A stretch of DNA of 58,785 bases, taken from the NCBI GenBank assembly GCA_016937795.1, contig JAFGVV010000025.1:1-58785 (forward strand), in the 5' to 3' direction. Within the stretch, counting starts at the first letter, position 1. Each line of letters starts with the position of its first letter. Shown here one piece after another: positions 1 to 8,482 of this stretch. The position numbers were made by a program, and so were the translations under genes. This DNA comes from Paludibacteraceae bacterium (GTDB lineage Bacteria; Bacteroidota; Bacteroidia; Bacteroidales; Paludibacteraceae). The notes under the pieces were generated by a model that was not told the DNA's origin, ran no database searches, and saw only the letters and a program-made list of their open reading frames with translations.

Positions 1-1
1 C

Positions 2-364
2 TTACTTTCAGAATCCAATATCATCAGCACTTGTGACAAAAACGATTTTGAAAGAATGGAAATCGGCATAACTGCTTGCGAACTTCTGATTGCCCGCACA
101 GGAAGTGTTGTAGTAAGCACAAGCAATGAATCGGGCAGGCAAATGCATGCATTTCCGCCTGTACATATCATAATGGCTTACCAATCGCAATTAGTTGATT
201 ATCCTGAAGATGCTTTAAAAGCCATCAGACAAAAATATGGCAAAAGACTTCCTTCGGCCATCACCACCATTACCGGTCCGAGCCGAACTGCCGACATTGA
301 GAAAACACTTGTACTCGGTGCACACGGTCCAAAAGAGTTGATAGTAATGCTGATTGAGAACTGA
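2..364 (+). CDS. LUD-domain (LutC/YkgG-like) protein, 5' end cut by window
   Basis: The frame is open from the first bases of the window, so only the C-terminal ~120 residues are present. The segment contains the late LUD-domain signature: a run around GITACELLIARTGSVV, then HAFPPVHI and a closing GPSRTADIEKTLVLGAHGP. In characterised relatives (LutC, part of the LutABC lactate-utilisation complex) this fold lies in a cytoplasmic complex with iron-sulphur subunits. In Bacteroidota a single-domain LUD protein often stands alone, so the substrate cannot be inferred. No LutA or LutB is visible because the upstream side is missing. Family assignment is good; the metabolic role is open. Confidence 0.8.
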   Translation, partial: LLSESNIISTCDKNDFERMEIGITACELLIARTGSVVVSTSNESGRQMHAFPPVHIIMAYQSQLVDYPEDALKAIRQKYGKRLPSAITTITGPSRTADIEKTLVLGAHGPKELIVMLIEN

Positions 365-372
365 AAATTTAT

Positions 373-380
373 TATCTTTG
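373..380 (+). promoter_or_regulatory. Bacteroidota -7 box ahead of cdsA
   Basis: TATCTTTG fits the Bacteroidota -7 consensus TAnnTTTG and lies about 70 nt before the cdsA start, just after the LUD stop codon. The -33 element is poor (a TTG only 16 nt upstream), so this is a moderate prediction. Confidence 0.4.
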
Positions 381-450
381 TTTGCGGACAAAACTGCATG
401 CTTATTTATTCTTCAGGAACATTTACTAAAAAAAACGAGACATAGCACGT

Positions 451-1275
451 ATGCAAATGAATAATTTTATACAACGAACCCTGAGCGGTGCTTTTTTTGT
501 GGCTCTAATCATTGGTTCAATATTACTCAGCGAATTTACGTTTGCTCTGGTTTTTTCAGTAATTGCAGCTTGGGCGGTACACGAATTTCATAAACTCACC
601 AATCACCAACCCGGCGTACAATTCAATTCGTGGTACGCAATTGTGGGCGCAGTTATTTTATTTAGCTCATCCTTTCTGCATGCTGCCGATTTCTTGCGAT
701 ACCCCATATTTTCATTCTACGGATTGTATGTAGTACTGGTTTTGATTTCGGAACTCTACCGAAAAAAAGAAAATCCCATACAAAACTGGGCATATTTTAT
801 ACTCGGACAGGTTTTTGTGGCTTTGCCATTCTCTCTGCTCAACTTCATTGCCTTTATCGACCACGACATATACAAGCCCATGATTTTACTGGCAGTATTT
901 GTAACCATATGGGTAAACGATACAGGGGCTTATCTTTTTGGTATCACTTTCGGCAAACATAGGTTATTCGAACGTATTTCACCTAAAAAATCGTGGGAGG
1001 GTTTCTTTGGAGGCGCACTTGCAGCCCTAGCTTCAGGCTATGTCTTCTCACTTTTTATCACAGAAATTTCATTAGTTCAATGGTTTATTTTCTCCGAAAT
1101 AATTGTAATTTTCGGAACTTTTGGCGATCTGATTGAATCGCTGCTTAAACGCACATTACAGGTAAAAGATTCGGGCAATGCCATTCCCGGACATGGAGGC
1201 TTACTCGATCGTTTCGATAGCATGCTACTAGCGGCACCTGTTATTTTTATTTATCTGAGTTTCCTTTTTACCTGA
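451..1275 (+). CDS. cdsA: Phosphatidate cytidylyltransferase
   Basis: Integral membrane enzyme that makes CDP-diacylglycerol from phosphatidic acid and CTP, the branch point to all bacterial phospholipids. At 274 residues it matches the family length. The sequence shows about eight hydrophobic segments and the C-terminal CDP-diglyceride synthetase signature: NDTGAYLFG, then SPKKSWEGFFGG, then FGDLIESLLKR and KDSGNAIPGHGGLLDRFDS, which carries the conserved acidic metal-binding residues. A second ATG two codons later could be the true start. It is followed 53 nt later by an MFS gene on the same strand. Confident call. Confidence 0.95.
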   Translation: MQMNNFIQRTLSGAFFVALIIGSILLSEFTFALVFSVIAAWAVHEFHKLTNHQPGVQFNSWYAIVGAVILFSSSFLHAADFLRYPIFSFYGLYVVLVLISELYRKKENPIQNWAYFILGQVFVALPFSLLNFIAFIDHDIYKPMILLAVFVTIWVNDTGAYLFGITFGKHRLFERISPKKSWEGFFGGALAALASGYVFSLFITEISLVQWFIFSEIIVIFGTFGDLIESLLKRTLQVKDSGNAIPGHGGLLDRFDSMLLAAPVIFIYLSFLFT

Positions 1276-1328
1276 TCTTTTATAGAAGAACAGCAAACAC
1301 GGAGACCCACTTTTACGTTATATATGCA

Positions 1329-2510
1329 ATGAAAACAAAAGCTATTCTCTCCGTATTTTCAGCATTTCTGCTCATGCTTTTCTTTGGTAGCATCTATTCA
1401 TGGAGCCTTTTTGTACCCTTTCTGAAGAGCGAATTCGGATACTCTGCCTTTCAAACGCAACTTGTCTTTGGTACTGTCATCGCTGTTTTTTCCGTCACCA
1501 TGATTTTTGTAAATGACATGATACGAAAACATGGACTACGAACGGTCATCATTCTGGCCGGAATTCTCTACGCTACAGGATATTTGCTGGCATTTTATTC
1601 ACAAACAAATTATTTGATGGTATGGCTTGGCATTGGCTTGTTTGGCGGCATAAGCACCGGCATCGGCTATCTTGTCTCCGTTTCGGTTCCAGCCCTGTGG
1701 TTTCCTGACAAAAAGGGTCTTATCACTGGTATCGTGTCGGCAGGTTTTGGCGGTGGCGCTATACTTCATTCGTATATTGCCGAAACCATGATAAAGCACG
1801 AATTCAAACTCATTGAAATCATTAGCTATCCTGCATTGGTTTATGCAGTTCTGATCATAGTATTGGCATTTATACTGAAAGCACCCGAAAACTATCACAG
1901 TGTAAAGCCGGAAAAGCTCAAAATACTACCTTTGCTCAAAAACCTGAACTTTATCAGATTATTTATTGGGATTCTTACGGGGACTTTTGCCGGGCTTATG
2001 GTCATTGGCAACCTCAAACCTATTGGCATGCAATTTTTGACTGACGAATTCGTGCTGGCCACAGGTATTGGCATTTTCTCCATTGCCAATCTGGCAGGCC
2101 GTCTCAGCTGGGGTTGGATTGCCGATCATGTTTCAGCCCATATACTTATGCCACTGACACTTATTATTACCGGCATTAGTGTGGTGCTTATCTCTTTTAT
2201 CACGCTCACTCCCCTGCTCTATTATTCACTTGCCGTGTTAGTGGGATTTGGTTTTGGTGCCCATCTAGTGCTTTATGCACGCGAAACAGCACATCGTTTT
2301 GGAATAGATGGCCTTGCCCGCGTATATCCATATGTTTTTCTGGGCTATGGTCTCTCAGGCATTTTGGGACCCGTCACAGGCGGACTACTTTCCGAATCAA
2401 CAGGTAATTTTCATGCAGCAGCATTGGTGTCTATGTCGCTTTGTTTTTTGGTTGCACTTGCTATGATCGTGGAAAGAATGATAGGATTTTATCATAATAA
2501 AAAAAAGTAA
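1329..2510 (+). CDS. MFS transporter, OFA (oxalate/formate antiporter-like) type
   Basis: A 393-residue polytopic membrane protein with about twelve predicted transmembrane helices. The N-terminal helix contains GSIYSWSLFVPFLKSEFG, typical of the OFA subfamily of the major facilitator superfamily; helix-4/5 glycines (GIGLFGGISTGIGYLVSVSVPALWFPDKKGLITGIV) and a second-half repeat also fit. OFA members exchange small monocarboxylates or related anions, but substrate cannot be read from sequence. It could be co-transcribed with cdsA. No partner enzyme for oxalate or formate metabolism is nearby. Confidence 0.85.
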   Translation: MKTKAILSVFSAFLLMLFFGSIYSWSLFVPFLKSEFGYSAFQTQLVFGTVIAVFSVTMIFVNDMIRKHGLRTVIILAGILYATGYLLAFYSQTNYLMVWLGIGLFGGISTGIGYLVSVSVPALWFPDKKGLITGIVSAGFGGGAILHSYIAETMIKHEFKLIEIISYPALVYAVLIIVLAFILKAPENYHSVKPEKLKILPLLKNLNFIRLFIGILTGTFAGLMVIGNLKPIGMQFLTDEFVLATGIGIFSIANLAGRLSWGWIADHVSAHILMPLTLIITGISVVLISFITLTPLLYYSLAVLVGFGFGAHLVLYARETAHRFGIDGLARVYPYVFLGYGLSGILGPVTGGLLSESTGNFHAAALVSMSLCFLVALAMIVERMIGFYHNKKK

Positions 2511-2658
2511 GCGACCTGAATACTCTCTGTTTAGGAAGAAAAAAGTAATCAAGTAAAAACTTACAATGAATTCAGGCGTATTTCAGATTAGGGTTTATTT
2601 ATTCTGAAAAAAATGACTATTTTTATACACATTAAACGAATATATAAATTTACATATT

Positions 2659-3819
2659 ATGAACAACAAATTTGACGATATACGTTGTTATTACGATGAC
2701 GAAGTAGCCCCTGCCCTGGCTCGTTTGAGCGAAGAAAAACAATTTATGAAAGTGCTGAGCACCATCTACCCACTTCTACCCAAGGATGTCATTCGTCAGC
2801 GACTACTTTCGTTCAACAGCATCATCGATTTTCAGAAAGAGTTGATATATCCATTCCTGCAATATATCGAAGCAAATCTTACAAAAGGGATTAATTTGCA
2901 ATTACCTGAAAATTTCGATACATCAAAACCATATCTCTACATCTCGAACCATCGCGACATAATACTCGACTCTGCACTACTCTGCGCCAAACTAATTGAA
3001 AAAGGCATGAACACTGTGGAGATTGCCATTGGCGACAACCTGCTGGTATTCCCCTGGATTGAAGAATTAGTACGTGTAAACAAAAGCTTCATAGTAAAAC
3101 GCGGATTGAGCCCCCGTCAGGTATTGGAAAGTTCGAAAACACTGTCATCCTACATCCGATTCACTATCAACGAAAAACTGGAATCAATCTGGATTGCACA
3201 GCGCGAAGGTCGTGCAAAAGACTCGAACGACCGCACACAGGAAAGTCTGTTGAAAATGATGAACATGAGCGGGAATGAATCCATTGCCGAGAATCTGGCT
3301 CAGCTACGAATTTGCCCGGTCAGTATATCGTACGAATATGACCCCTGTGACTATCTGAAGGCCAAAGAATTCCAGCAAAAACGTGACAATCCTGACTTTA
3401 AAAAATCGCCACAGGACGATCTTTTGAATATGCAAACGGGCGTAATGGGCTACAAAGGACGTGTAATGTATCGTGCTGCTGGTAATATTGCAAACGAACT
3501 AATGCAAACAGGCAGCGAAATCAGTGAGAAAACAGCTTTCTATCAGACAGCGGCAGCACTCATCGACAAACATATACACTCGGGCTATGAGATATACAAT
3601 GTAAATAAAGTTGCATACGATCTCCTCACAGGTGAAAACAAATATGGAAAAGAGTATGATTTAATGGAAAAGCTCGATTTCGAAAAGTACCTCGAGAAGC
3701 AGATAATGAAAATTGATTTAGCTGGCAGCAAGGATGAGGATTTTTTGAGAATGAAAATGCTTGAAATGTATGCCAACCCGCTAATAAACCACATAAAAGC
3801 ATCTGAAAAAGAAAATTAA
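2659..3819 (+). CDS. PlsC-like 1-acyl-glycerol-3-phosphate acyltransferase
   Basis: 386 residues with the acyltransferase motif I NHRDIILD (NHx4D) near residue 97, preceded by a hydrophobic strand, and a later block with IAQREGRAKDSNDRTQ resembling motif III of glycerolipid acyltransferases. The family normally transfers a fatty-acyl chain to lysophosphatidic acid on the inner face of the cytoplasmic membrane, which suits the proximity of cdsA. The protein is longer than classical PlsC (about 240 residues): the extra N-terminal ~75 and C-terminal ~130 residues are typical of a Bacteroidota variant. The precise acceptor is not certain. Confidence 0.8.
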   Translation: MNNKFDDIRCYYDDEVAPALARLSEEKQFMKVLSTIYPLLPKDVIRQRLLSFNSIIDFQKELIYPFLQYIEANLTKGINLQLPENFDTSKPYLYISNHRDIILDSALLCAKLIEKGMNTVEIAIGDNLLVFPWIEELVRVNKSFIVKRGLSPRQVLESSKTLSSYIRFTINEKLESIWIAQREGRAKDSNDRTQESLLKMMNMSGNESIAENLAQLRICPVSISYEYDPCDYLKAKEFQQKRDNPDFKKSPQDDLLNMQTGVMGYKGRVMYRAAGNIANELMQTGSEISEKTAFYQTAAALIDKHIHSGYEIYNVNKVAYDLLTGENKYGKEYDLMEKLDFEKYLEKQIMKIDLAGSKDEDFLRMKMLEMYANPLINHIKASEKEN

Positions 3820-3856
3820 GACACTATATTTATCCTACAATATACTTTTAAAGGCA

Positions 3857-3889
3857 GCAGGGAATTCTACATCGCGTAGAATTCCCTGC
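3857..3889. terminator. 14-bp perfect hairpin after the acyltransferase gene
   Basis: The arms GCAGGGAATTCTAC and its exact complement enclose a 5-nt loop, 38 nt after the acyltransferase stop codon. There is no T-run on either side, so it may stabilise the 3' end rather than act as a classical intrinsic terminator. Confidence 0.5.
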
Positions 3890-3922
3890 TTAGCATTAAA
3901 ACCAACAAATATAATGTAGAGA

Positions 3923-4009
3923 TTATAGACAACTAATTAACAAAACCAATACCGATATAAGTGCAAAAGCCTTAAGTACTGCAACTTCTATTTTTAGTGC
4001 GTTTGACAT
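3923..4009 (-). CDS. Possible 28-residue single-helix membrane peptide
   Basis: Reading the minus strand gives M-S-N-A-L-K-I-E-V-A-V-L-K, then a strongly hydrophobic run (AFALISVLVLLISCL) and TAA. The composition, a short basic/acidic head and one hydrophobic helix, looks like a genuine small membrane protein and not a random frame. A good -7 promoter box lies 40 nt upstream on the same strand, and the rest of this ~640-bp gap is otherwise empty. I do not recognise a family. It is too short to be sure; a chance ORF remains possible. Confidence 0.35.
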   Translation of the reverse strand: MSNALKIEVAVLKAFALISVLVLLISCL

Positions 4010-4049
4010 AACTTTTAGTATTTAATTGTTTCTTGTTTTTGAACTATTA

Positions 4050-4057
4050 CAAAGATA
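4050..4057 (-). promoter_or_regulatory. -7 box TATCTTTG upstream of the 28-residue ORF
   Basis: Exact match to TAnnTTTG on the minus strand, placed so that transcription would start about 34 nt before the small ORF. No well-spaced -33 element was seen. Confidence 0.35.
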
Positions 4058-4459
4058 CACAAGATGACAATTATCCCTACCGACAATCAGCTGTCGTAAT
4101 AAATACGAATATGACTGGTATTTATTCATGCGGATATAAGAATTGTAATAATAAATCACATAGATATTGACTTATATCGCTGTATGAATGACACTTAAAC
4201 AAAGAGGAGTTTAGTCAGAAACAGGTATAAGTCGACCAATTGAATTTGTAATCTAGTCAGAACATCAACAAATCATTGACAAATATTTGTTGGCACAATC
4301 ATCAAAAGGAGAGATATTTAATATAATTTAAAACAATAAAACAATCACAACCTGTATGTTTTGTATTTTTTATTACAACAAATCAACGACTTACTACAAC
4401 CATATAGCGAAACTGGCACTGAAAATTTGTAAAAGAACTTTAGCTTTGAATACGGGTAA
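4058..4459. other. Intergenic region with no recognisable feature
   Basis: About 400 A/T-rich bases between the small-ORF promoter and the glycosyltransferase stop codon. I found no ORF of credible composition, no strong hairpin and no RNA motif here. Confidence 0.4.
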
Positions 4460-5626
4460 TTATTTCCATTGAATATTTTTAGCCTTCGAGCCCATTCGAC
4501 CAAAAGTCATAATAAAAAGATGAATAAGAGGCAGGAAAATATCAAAAAATGGCAAGGAGAACACAAAACTTCTTTGCCCGAAGTGTTTTGCCGATTTACT
4601 AACTATTACAATCTGAGTAACCAAACGTACGGTAAAAAGAAAAGTAACCAAAGAAATAGTCAATAAATTGCCAAAAACAATAGTGAGAATTAAAAGCAGA
4701 TAAAACATGCCGCGCGTAACAGGCTCGATAAGCAAACGAAATTTACTGACGGGGGTATAAAAAGATGAAACAGATAAATGTCGCTCTTTTTGATAATACC
4801 AGTCACGAAAGCGCTTTTTCGGCTCCGACCACGTAATACTATCAGGAGCAACTTCTACTCGTGTATTAAACCCATTTGCAGCATGATTGACCATCAGGTC
4901 ATCGTCGCCCGAACGTAAATGCAGGGTGGATGCAAATCCCTTCTGACGATAAAACACTTCTTTGCGGTAGGCCATATTACGTCCTACGCCCATATACGGG
5001 TGGTGAGTCAGTGCAAACCCCATATACTGAAGCGCACTGAATAATGCATCGTAAGAAATAAGACGATTCAAGAATCCTTTTTGTTGAAAATAAGCACCAT
5101 AACCCAGCACAAACTCGACACCGGGAATAAAGTTACGTGCCATACGCGAAATCCATGTTTTATCTTCGGGCATACAATCGGCGTCAGTGAAAAGCAACCA
5201 GTCGTATTTTGCCGCTTTAATGCCCAATGTTAGTGCCAGCTTTTTAGTACTCAGATTCGTTGCGCCAGCCGGAACAAAAGTGGTTCGCAAATGTGGATAT
5301 TCCTTCATGAGGTTATTGAGTAGTATCTCGGTTTCCTCACCCGATCCATCGTTCACTACAATCACTTCATATTCGGGATAATCCTGCGAAAGTACAAAAG
5401 GCAGGTATTTCCGCAGATTATCAAGTTCGTCCTTTGCACAAATAATGACTGAAACAGGAAACTTCTGATTTTCGAAATTAATTTTATTTTTTGCCGACTG
5501 CATTTTTAGCCGAAGCACAGCCTGCAAATAATAAAAATAAAAGTACAGCTGGTATGCTAATAAAGCAACAAAGGCTGATAATAATATCAACTCTGCCTGC
5601 GTAAACTCAAATCCGTAAATTACCAT
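4460..5626 (-). CDS. Family 2 glycosyltransferase, membrane-bound
   Basis: 388 residues. One transmembrane helix (~10-38) is followed by a GT-A catalytic domain: PVSVIICAKDELDNL (57-71), VVNDGSGEETE (90-100), the DxD-type metal site FTDADC (146-151), and a GDDDLMVN block (240-247) with a nearby QKERH motif (279-283) like the Q-x-x-R-W of processive GT2 enzymes. Two or three transmembrane helices close the protein. The architecture suggests transfer from a nucleotide sugar on the cytoplasmic face to a lipid or polysaccharide acceptor, which cannot be specified. It stands alone, divergent from the region to its left. Confidence 0.88.
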   Translation of the reverse strand: MVIYGFEFTQAELILLSAFVALLAYQLYFYFYYLQAVLRLKMQSAKNKINFENQKFPVSVIICAKDELDNLRKYLPFVLSQDYPEYEVIVVNDGSGEETEILLNNLMKEYPHLRTTFVPAGATNLSTKKLALTLGIKAAKYDWLLFTDADCMPEDKTWISRMARNFIPGVEFVLGYGAYFQQKGFLNRLISYDALFSALQYMGFALTHHPYMGVGRNMAYRKEVFYRQKGFASTLHLRSGDDDLMVNHAANGFNTRVEVAPDSITWSEPKKRFRDWYYQKERHLSVSSFYTPVSKFRLLIEPVTRGMFYLLLILTIVFGNLLTISLVTFLFTVRLVTQIVIVSKSAKHFGQRSFVFSLPFFDIFLPLIHLFIMTFGRMGSKAKNIQWK

Positions 5627-5686
5627 CTCAATATGCTATATTTCAGGCGAATAACCTATTCAACAAGGGTCTGATTTTCAAAGCAA

Positions 5687-5694
5687 CAAAGTTA
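5687..5694 (-). promoter_or_regulatory. -7 box TAACTTTG ahead of the glycosyltransferase gene
   Basis: Consensus match (TAnnTTTG) on the minus strand, about 60 nt before the ATG. The -33 element is not evident at the usual 19-21 nt spacing. Confidence 0.3.
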
Positions 5695-5804
5695 GCATTT
5701 ATTTTTCTTTCTTCGGTAAAAACAAGATTTAGTTTATCAACTTTTTCGACAGATTTTTGTAATAAAAAATACAAACCGACATATAAGACAGTTTAAAACA
5801 AAAA

Positions 5805-7454
5805 TCATTGTCCAGCCTTCTCATCCATCAGTGCTGTAAACGAGTAACTACGACCATCGAAAAGTCCTTTGTCGCTGAGTTTTAATTTGGGAATTACCAG
5901 CAATGACATAAAGGCCAACGTCATAAAAGGAGCTTTAAGTGTGGATCCCAAACGTTTGGCCATCGCATCCACTTCTTCATAAAGCCGGGCTGTTTCTTCA
6001 CCATTTTTTATTGAAATGAGACCAGCTACAGGCAAGGGAAGAACTTTCATTTCTTCACCATTACAGGCAAGTACACCACCTTTACAATCTATCAAACTAT
6101 TAATGGCCCGCACAATTTCGGCATCGCTCGCTCCTACTGCCACAATATTATGACTGTCGTGCGACACAGTGGAAGCCATTGCGCCGGCTTTCAGCCCGAT
6201 ATTACGGATAAAGCCTACGGCAGGTTTCGACGGATGATAACGATTGTAAACCACTAATTTAAGCACATCCTGTTGTACATCCGAAACCACATTTCCTTCC
6301 ACAGCACGGGGCACAACCCTGTGACTGTGCGTAAACAGTTGCCCATCGTCCACCACAATCACTTTCATCGAATTTCCTTCGGGTGTTACATGTATATCAT
6401 CGACTGTAATTTTATCTGCCTCAAAATTATTGATAATGCTTATATCCTCAATAAATTCGAACAAAGGATGTCCGTGTTCAGCCACCTTTTTCCCGGCAAT
6501 AAAAACTTCAGATATAGTAAAATCTTTTAAATCGCCCACGATCAAAAAATCAGCTTCATCGCCTACCTGGAGCAGCCCCACATTTAACCCGTAATGCTTC
6601 ACCGGATTGTACGAACATACCCGCAACACGTCCACAGGATTGTAACCAGCAGCTACAGCCCTGCGTGCAAGCGCATTAATGTGACCATTTTTCAACAAAT
6701 CGTTGGGGTGTTTGTCGTCGGAACAAAACATGATGCTATCGGCATATTTTACCATTAAAGGCAGCAAATCGTCGAAATTCTTTGCGGCGCTACCTTCCCT
6801 GATCTGTATTTTCATTCCCAAAGCAAGTTTTGCCTCCGCTTCGGCAATAGTCATACATTCGTGATCGGTGCTTATTCCGGCAGCCGCATAAGCCTTTAAA
6901 CCATCGCCTGTCAACTCGGGCGCATGTCCGTCAATGGGCTTGCGATATTTGCGCGCAGCTGCAAGTTTTGCATGCACCTGTGCGTCCTGCTCAATCACAC
7001 CAGGATAATTCATCATTTCAGCTAAAAAATAAATATCATCACATGCCAGCAACTCTTCCACTTTTGAAGCATCGAGCACCGCACCTGCCGAGTCGAATTC
7101 TGTAGCAGGCACACACGATGGCGCGCCAAAGTAGAACTTCAGGGGCGACTGCTTTCCATTCTTTATCATATAATCAATGCCCTCTACCCCACACACATTG
7201 GCTATTTCGTGCGGATCGCACACACAAGCCACTGTGCCATGCACCACACTCTGACGCGCAAATTCTGCGGGTAGCAACATCGAACTTTCGATGTGAATGT
7301 GAGCATCCACAAAACCCGGAATAAGATACACATTCGGAGCCTTATCTTCATACTCCACCGATTTTATTTTTGTACCTGAAATTGTAATGGTTGCCGGACG
7401 AATACATCGCGCCACCACATCGACCAATTGTCCTGAAATTTTCAGATCTTGCAT
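5805..7454 (-). CDS. ade: Adenine deaminase
   Basis: Cytosolic metal-dependent hydrolase converting adenine to hypoxanthine and ammonia (purine salvage). The 549-residue length is right for the AdeC/YicP type. Visible motifs are the amidohydrolase metal site PGFVDAHIHIESSM (residues ~44-57), CDPHEIANVCG shortly after, GHAPELTG and STDHECMTIAEA in the barrel, FCSDDKHP with the catalytic Asp, and the family-specific C-terminal region with VSHDSHNIVAVGASD. It is monocistronic, with a -7 box upstream. Confident. Confidence 0.96.
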   Translation of the reverse strand: MQDLKISGQLVDVVARCIRPATITISGTKIKSVEYEDKAPNVYLIPGFVDAHIHIESSMLLPAEFARQSVVHGTVACVCDPHEIANVCGVEGIDYMIKNGKQSPLKFYFGAPSCVPATEFDSAGAVLDASKVEELLACDDIYFLAEMMNYPGVIEQDAQVHAKLAAARKYRKPIDGHAPELTGDGLKAYAAAGISTDHECMTIAEAEAKLALGMKIQIREGSAAKNFDDLLPLMVKYADSIMFCSDDKHPNDLLKNGHINALARRAVAAGYNPVDVLRVCSYNPVKHYGLNVGLLQVGDEADFLIVGDLKDFTISEVFIAGKKVAEHGHPLFEFIEDISIINNFEADKITVDDIHVTPEGNSMKVIVVDDGQLFTHSHRVVPRAVEGNVVSDVQQDVLKLVVYNRYHPSKPAVGFIRNIGLKAGAMASTVSHDSHNIVAVGASDAEIVRAINSLIDCKGGVLACNGEEMKVLPLPVAGLISIKNGEETARLYEEVDAMAKRLGSTLKAPFMTLAFMSLLVIPKLKLSDKGLFDGRSYSFTALMDEKAGQ

Positions 7455-7477
7455 AATTTGAATTTATAAGTGGTAAG

Positions 7478-7485
7478 CAAATATA
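7478..7485 (-). promoter_or_regulatory. -7 box TATATTTG ahead of ade
   Basis: Exact TAnnTTTG match on the minus strand 24 nt before the ade ATG, giving a very short leader. The -33 element is weak. Confidence 0.35.
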
Positions 7486-7592
7486 GTGTTTTTTTTAAAA
7501 ACAGTGCCTAACAATTACTACTTCGACCAGGACAAGTTGAAATTAAAAGATTTAGCAACTGAAGAAAAAAAATAAAAAAGGGATTATCTTTA

Positions 7593-7622
7593 TTGTTTTT
7601 AAATTATAAATACATATATTTG
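7593..7622 (+). promoter_or_regulatory. Full Bacteroidota promoter for the small lipoprotein
   Basis: A TTG -33 element and TATATTTG -7 box separated by 19 nt, both matching the sigma-ABfr consensus, about 40 nt before the lipoprotein start codon. Confidence 0.6.
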
Positions 7623-7660
7623 CACAGAAACACATTTATTTACTTTAAAATTTAATATTT

Positions 7661-8137
7661 ATGAAAACACTCAAATTAATTATCGTGTCGCTCGCAGTAG
7701 CTTTATTCTCTGTGTCATGCGACGATTTAAGTTTAGACGGTCTACTAAAAGATGTACAAGCCGGAAAAATGGTGGTAATTGTGGACAATGGCGCTGAAGA
7801 GATTATCAACTGTACTTTTGAAAATTTTGGACAATGGACAGGCGAGGTTTTTATCACCGGAACTGATGGAGCTGCTTCATCCGAAAAATTTGTAAACTTC
7901 ATGTACGGGCACTACAACAACACAATGGAATTTACAAAACGCACATACAAATCGGACGAGGAATTCTTTACCGTGTATAGCAGCTGGGGCGATCCCACCG
8001 AAACTGAGATTGTCAGCGTGACTGTTACCGACAGAACCGACACAGCCATTAAAGGCTATTTCAGTGGAAAAGTAAGCTCCAAAACAGGTACTAAAGATTT
8101 CAAAGGAGCATTTTGGGCAACATTGGCTGATAATTGA
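7661..8137 (+). CDS. Small lipoprotein of unknown function
   Basis: 158 residues beginning with a lipoprotein signal peptide: basic MKTLK, a hydrophobic core, then the lipobox SVSC with the acceptor Cys at residue 20, followed by acidic residues (DD). The acidic residues after the cysteine resemble the lipoprotein export signal of Bacteroidota that sends proteins to the cell surface. The mature part is rich in beta-strand-like segments (MVVIVDNGAEEIINCTFENF; TDTAIKGYFSGKVSSKTG) and small enough for one beta-sandwich domain. I do not recognise a family. It has its own strong promoter and is not part of an operon. Confidence 0.75.
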   Translation: MKTLKLIIVSLAVALFSVSCDDLSLDGLLKDVQAGKMVVIVDNGAEEIINCTFENFGQWTGEVFITGTDGAASSEKFVNFMYGHYNNTMEFTKRTYKSDEEFFTVYSSWGDPTETEIVSVTVTDRTDTAIKGYFSGKVSSKTGTKDFKGAFWATLADN

Positions 8138-8210
8138 AAACTTTGTGTAAGAAATATTCACACAAAAAATTTCATTAAGTAACTACACAAAAAAAGTAAT
8201 ACAAAAAAAA

Positions 8211-8254
8211 GAGAGTACAACATCAATACAAATTTAAATTGCAGTTGTGCTCTC
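8211..8254 (+). terminator. Hairpin downstream of the lipoprotein
   Basis: Arms GAGAGTACAAC and GTTGTGCTCTC pair over 11 positions (one G-T wobble) around a 22-nt loop, ~75 nt after the stop codon. The tail is CTCTTC rather than a T-run, so terminator function is only likely. Confidence 0.4.
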
Positions 8255-8482
8255 CTCTTCAAAAAGCTTGTAAGTTTATCACTTCAGCTTCACTACCGAA
8301 TATGCTTATATAATGCGCTAAGTTTCGCACATGTGCATTCGGATTTTCGAATCCCCTCTAACAAGCTGCTTTTCGTTGGCTGCTATCAAAGCCCAAAAAA
8401 GACTTAAATACCCCTATTGAAACAAATTTTTAATCTGAATTCAGTTGCGAATTCAATTTGAATTCAATTAACACACATACAT
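8255..8482. other. Upstream region of the LRR protein; nothing firm
   Basis: No consensus promoter was found. The last 60 bases carry three closely spaced GAATTCA copies immediately before the start codon, and a small UUCG-loop hairpin sits at ~8341-8354. Neither could be assigned a role. Confidence 0.3.

Noticed and set aside
3923..4009. Assignment of the 28-residue ORF to the Bacteroidota 'smalltalk' small-protein family
   Set aside because: Length is similar but I see no matching residue pattern, so it is left unnamed.
8341..8354. T-arm-like text (GGATTTTCGAATCC) suggesting a tRNA
   Set aside because: No acceptor stem, anticodon arm or D-arm can be drawn around it; it is just a 5-bp hairpin with a UUCG loop.
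8430..8470. Three GAATTCA copies as an operator
   Set aside because: A/T-rich and low complexity, no symmetric spacing, and no regulator nearby to link them to.
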